Part shown: positions 5,135 to 7,600 of the stretch, one piece after another
Layout of the letters: each line of letters begins with the position of its first letter
Position numbering within the stretch: the stretch's first letter is position 1
NCBI GenBank assembly: GCA_030628805.1
Contig: DAOVQG010000232.1
Span: 1 to 7,600 of the forward strand
Direction: 5' to 3'
DNA from: JAGMDK01 sp023128695
Lineage (GTDB): Bacteria > Planctomycetota > Phycisphaerae > UBA1845 > Fen-1342
DNA length: 7,600 nt
Program-made: the position numbers and the translations under genes
Notes under the pieces: generated by a model
Seen by the model: the letters and a program-made list of their open reading frames with translations, nothing else
Databases searched by the model: none
Told to the model about the DNA's origin: nothing

Positions 5135-6951
5135 TTGAGCGCCGCTTCCTTCGCGTCGGAAGCCTCCCTGGGATTCAGGACGTGGCGGCCCTCCACTATG
5201 CGCGGGCAAGAGACCACGTACGAGCGCTTCGCCGCGGCCCGATACGCGGGCACCAACTTGCTCAGGTCACACTCCGCCAGCGGACCCTTCTTCGGGCTGC
5301 CCTTGATCCAGCGGCGGAAGAAGTCCAGACACATCTTGGTGTTCTCCCTGATCCACACGCTGTACACCCAGCCGTGGAAGTACCGCGTGCCGTTGCGGGT
5401 GAATCGTTCGGCAAAATTGCCGGTGGTCATCTGCCGGCATCCGCCCGCCCACAGCAGCAGTTGCGGATTGTCCCCGTCCTCAATGACCTTGATCGTTCGA
5501 TCCTTCGGCCCACTCGACAGGACAAACCACGGCATGCCTTTTATGGGCTCGTCCGGCGGCGTGACCAGCCAGTACCGCCGCTTCTTGTCCGAATGCTTCC
5601 CGAGCAGGCTGCCGTGTATGACCTTGCGGGCCCAGCCGCAACCGCCGAACTTGTGCTTGTAGTGGCGTACATCGGCCTGGATCTGCTTCTTGGCCTTCTT
5701 CGTGTCATAGGGCTTGGGGGGGCAGACGAACTTATCCGGCGGAAAAGCTTGATGGTACAAGTCCATCGGTACCAGCTTGCCCTTCTTGTTCTTGGCCTTG
5801 GGATGGTCCCCGTGCTTGCAGAACGTGCTGCCGTGACTCGCGATGGCCACGATGTACCGGCGGCGGTAGCGCTTGTGGATATCCGCGACGCTTTGAGGCC
5901 GCCCTTCCCACTTGTAGGGCCGGAAGTACTTGGTCTTGTGCTTCAGGAAGCTCCACAGCTGGCGGCCACAGTTCTTGTAGTCATCCCGCAACGACGCGAT
6001 GTCAATGAACACCGTGAAGCGGAAGTGCAAGCACTGCTTCTCCTTCTTCACGAAGTCGCGCTCCGAAGCGACCATCGGCCGGCCCTGGCCGAAGCCGACG
6101 CGGAAGCAATAGAAGTTGTTGCCCGGATACTTCCAGTGCTCTTCGTAGTTGTTGAAACGGACGAAGGGCTCCTGGCCGTCTTTCTTCCGCACCACGCGTT
6201 GGTCCTTGACGATCAAGCCGTGGATTCCGGGCTGATCACTGGCCTCCTGCAACAGCTTGTCGGTGTAGAGGTGGTCCTCCTCCGAGTCGTCGCCGTGTTT
6301 GATCCGGTATACCTCCACCTCGACCGGAATACCATCACGGACATTCTTGACCTTGATGATCATCTTGGCTTCGCCCTTGTCGGGCTCATCGGGGTCATCG
6401 TAGGGGATGACGAAGTCGCGATCCCACTTGCCCTCGACAATGGCGTCCACCTCGACCAGCTCGGCGGCGACCGCAATCCACTCCCCCTTCCGCTCGGTGC
6501 GGCCACGCCCCTTGCGCAGTTGCTTGGCGGGCTCGGGGTTGGTCGTGTTCCAGACCTCGACGTAAACGCCGATCTCCGAGAGGTCGGCCGTGATCTTCTT
6601 CCCAATCCGTTCTTTGAGCCCCTCGCGGATGGTGCCGTCCCACTGTTCGGCCTCGGTCAGTTCGTGGTCTTCCCCGTGCTCGAGGTAGCTGCCCACAAGC
6701 TTCTGCTTATAGATGGTGACCAATTTGTTGTCCGGCCCGGTGGTGACCGCATAGCGAATACGGCCGGAGCGGATGCGGCCGTTGGGATCGTTGATGTCCC
6801 ATTTGACGGGCAACTTGTCCTCGTACGGATCCCAGCGCTTCAGCGTCCGCAGGTTCAGGACCTTGAACGGCCGGAACTGGACCTCGTTGTCCCGACCGGT
6901 CTGCGCGGGCTTCTGTAACGGCTTGGCGGCTCCGTCCTTATCTCCGGGCAC
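5131..6951 (-). CDS. Putative clan CD cysteine peptidase, T6SS effector candidate
   Basis: A 606-aa soluble protein without signal peptide. The N-terminal half (about 25-215) is beta-rich and resembles Ig-like T6SS effector segments: PVKWDINDPNGRIRSGRI (49-66), AEQWDGTIREG (101-111) and IGVYVEVW (127-134). The C-terminal half has the clan CD (caspase, CHAT, gingipain) plan: strand FTVFIDI (312-318) and helix; RRYIVAIASHGS (364-375), giving catalytic His373; LLLWAGGC (498-505), giving Cys505; then FHGWVYSVWI (525-534) and helix ENTKMCLDFFRRWI (536-549). Between His and Cys lies a long basic, Cys/His-rich insert (376-490), larger than in caspases; a second HG (446-447) is an alternative. The start is GTG, with a near-perfect GAGGAGGT (6958-6965) six bases upstream. 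It is followed by three overlapping genes for acidic proteins. Clan assignment rests on motifs; it could be an inactive or different alpha/beta fold. Confidence 0.65.
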   Translation of the reverse strand: MPGDKDGAAKPLQKPAQTGRDNEVQFRPFKVLNLRTLKRWDPYEDKLPVKWDINDPNGRIRSGRIRYAVTTGPDNKLVTIYKQKLVGSYLEHGEDHELTEAEQWDGTIREGLKERIGKKITADLSEIGVYVEVWNTTNPEPAKQLRKGRGRTERKGEWIAVAAELVEVDAIVEGKWDRDFVIPYDDPDEPDKGEAKMIIKVKNVRDGIPVEVEVYRIKHGDDSEEDHLYTDKLLQEASDQPGIHGLIVKDQRVVRKKDGQEPFVRFNNYEEHWKYPGNNFYCFRVGFGQGRPMVASERDFVKKEKQCLHFRFTVFIDIASLRDDYKNCGRQLWSFLKHKTKYFRPYKWEGRPQSVADIHKRYRRRYIVAIASHGSTFCKHGDHPKAKNKKGKLVPMDLYHQAFPPDKFVCPPKPYDTKKAKKQIQADVRHYKHKFGGCGWARKVIHGSLLGKHSDKKRRYWLVTPPDEPIKGMPWFVLSSGPKDRTIKVIEDGDNPQLLLWAGGCRQMTTGNFAERFTRNGTRYFHGWVYSVWIRENTKMCLDFFRRWIKGSPKKGPLAECDLSKLVPAYRAAAKRSYVVSCPRIVEGRHVLNPREASDAKEAALK

Positions 6952-6957
6952 GGACAG

Positions 6958-6965
6958 ACCTCCTC
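6958..6965 (-). promoter_or_regulatory. Strong Shine-Dalgarno that fixes a GTG start
   Basis: On the minus strand GAGGAGGT stands six bases before the GTG at 6949-6951. It is one of the best ribosome sites in the window and decides that the peptidase-like gene starts at this GTG, 65 bp after the stop of the upstream gene. No convincing separate promoter is seen in that gap, so read-through from upstream is likely. Confidence 0.75.
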
Positions 6966-7016
6966 AATATACTCTAGTCGATACCACACCAAGTCGAAAG
7001 CGATGGGCCGTGCGAA

Positions 7017-7600
7017 TCACCACGGCTCCTCCGCCTCCGAGTCTTCCAACGACTGCTCACCGCCGGCCGGCCCCGACGGCCCTTCGGCGGCCGGCGAATC
7101 CTCCTCCCCAGCGGCAGCGGGTGCCCCGGCTTCCTCGTCCTCCGCCGAGGTCTGTGCCGCGGGGGCCCCTTCCGCCGGCGCCTCGTCTTCAGCGCCCTGC
7201 CGTGCCGGTTGTTGCGGTCTCTCCTTCTCCTGCTGCTTGACTTCGTCTTCTTCCTCGGGAATGCCGGCAAAGGTTACCTGACCCTGCCCGGGCTGGAGCC
7301 CCTCAAATTTGACGCGGCCCTCTTCATCGGTCTGCCCGGACACGGTCTGGCCGTTTTCAAGCGTCACCTGGACATCCTGATTGGCCACCGGCGAGCCATC
7401 GAACTCCTTCAAGCGCACGCCGAGCCAGGTTGGTTCCTCCGGCTGCTCATCCTCCTCAGGTTCAAGCGGGCCGACGGCCTCGATGCTGACCGGCTCCACC
7501 GTGGCCGGTCCGGCCTGCGTGAGTGCGTTGACTACCTCCTGGCGTACGGCTTCATCCGCCGACGGTGCCGCAGAGCCGGCTCCGCCGCTGCCACCACCGC
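7017..7600 (-). CDS. C-terminal part of a T6SS spike/carrier-like protein with Ig-like domain and acidic tail (partial)
   Basis: The frame runs off the right edge without a stop, so 193 residues are seen and the N-terminus is missing. In order they are: a Gly/Ser/Ala-rich linker (first about 12 visible residues); a short helix (EAVRQEVVNALTQAG); an Ig/transthyretin-like domain of about 55 residues from TWLGVRLKEFDGSPV through DVQVTLENGQTVSGQTDEEG to GLQPGQGQVTF; then about 85 residues of low-complexity Glu, Ala, Pro, Gly and Gln, strongly acidic, ending in Trp. The 'WxxVxxxDGxPVxxxxVxVxLxxGxxxxGxTDxxGxVxxxGLxPG' pattern is common in VgrG- and PAAR-linked T6SS proteins, where it connects spike and effector. 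A Gly-rich linker before it also fits a PAAR or VgrG C-terminus. No PAAR or VgrG core is visible here, so the spike role is inference. It is followed 65 bp later by the peptidase-like gene. Confidence 0.75.
   Translation of the reverse strand, partial: GGGSGGAGSAAPSADEAVRQEVVNALTQAGPATVEPVSIEAVGPLEPEEDEQPEEPTWLGVRLKEFDGSPVANQDVQVTLENGQTVSGQTDEEGRVKFEGLQPGQGQVTFAGIPEEEDEVKQQEKERPQQPARQGAEDEAPAEGAPAAQTSAEDEEAGAPAAAGEEDSPAAEGPSGPAGGEQSLEDSEAEEPW

Noticed and set aside
4445..5662. Plus-strand frame of 405 codons across the small acidic genes
   Set aside because: It is a shadow of three tightly overlapping minus-strand genes that each have ribosome sites.
4870..6918. Long plus-strand open frame of 682 codons opposite the peptidase-like gene
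   Set aside because: It is antisense to a gene with a strong ribosome site, operon overlaps and recognisable motifs. Its product is rich in Arg, Ala, Leu and Val repeats with no family likeness, as expected for a GC-rich shadow frame.
6952..7016. TATATT box upstream of the peptidase-like gene as a promoter
   Set aside because: It directly abuts the Shine-Dalgarno sequence, so RNA would start within or after it, and there is no -35 at a suitable distance.
1..7600. CRISPR arrays, tRNA or rRNA genes
   Set aside because: No regular repeat-spacer pattern, no tRNA cloverleaf with a TTC-type arm, and no rRNA-like stretch was seen on either strand.

Overview
This is a GC-rich bacterial chromosomal window. 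It suits a Planctomycetota-like or other free-living Gram-negative lineage. That guess rests on the 3' end of a group II intron, an orphan cheW, long high-GC genes with Shine-Dalgarno starts, and a type VI secretion (T6SS) sheath gene of unusual fused form. The phylum is a low-confidence inference; the presence of a T6SS locus is much firmer.

Left part, plus strand. Positions 1 to about 205 are the 3' end of a group II intron, with a clear domain V (59-91) and a long domain VI-like stem. An AT-richer, apparently non-coding stretch follows, containing an 11-bp inverted repeat (218-228 / 337-347). Next come cheW (467-970) and a small protein related to macro-domain-like (ADP-ribose-binding) proteins (1078-1500).

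Right part, minus strand, read from 7600 down to 1497. The order is: the C-terminal part of a protein with a T6SS-type Ig-like domain and a long acidic low-complexity tail (7017-7600, running off the window); a 606-aa protein that looks like a clan CD (caspase/CHAT/gingipain-like) cysteine peptidase with an N-terminal beta-rich region (5131-6951); three small acidic proteins (4610-5134, 4375-4617, 3863-4378) whose genes overlap the peptidase gene and each other by 4-8 bp and which share PepSY-like beta-hairpins; a 97-aa protein of unknown function (3488-3781); and a single reading frame that fuses the two contractile-sheath proteins TssB (VipA) and TssC (VipB) (1497-3311). This last gene converges on the macro-like gene, and the two stop codons overlap.

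Working model (inference). The minus-strand genes form one T6SS module. A spike or carrier protein lies upstream, followed by a cysteine-peptidase effector candidate, its likely translationally coupled inhibitor or immunity proteins, and the fused sheath. The peptidase-plus-PepSY-like block is the part most likely to be undescribed. The reading of this protein as clan CD rests on motif recognition only: His373-Gly after a hydrophobic strand, Cys505 after a second one, and the strand and helix that follow.
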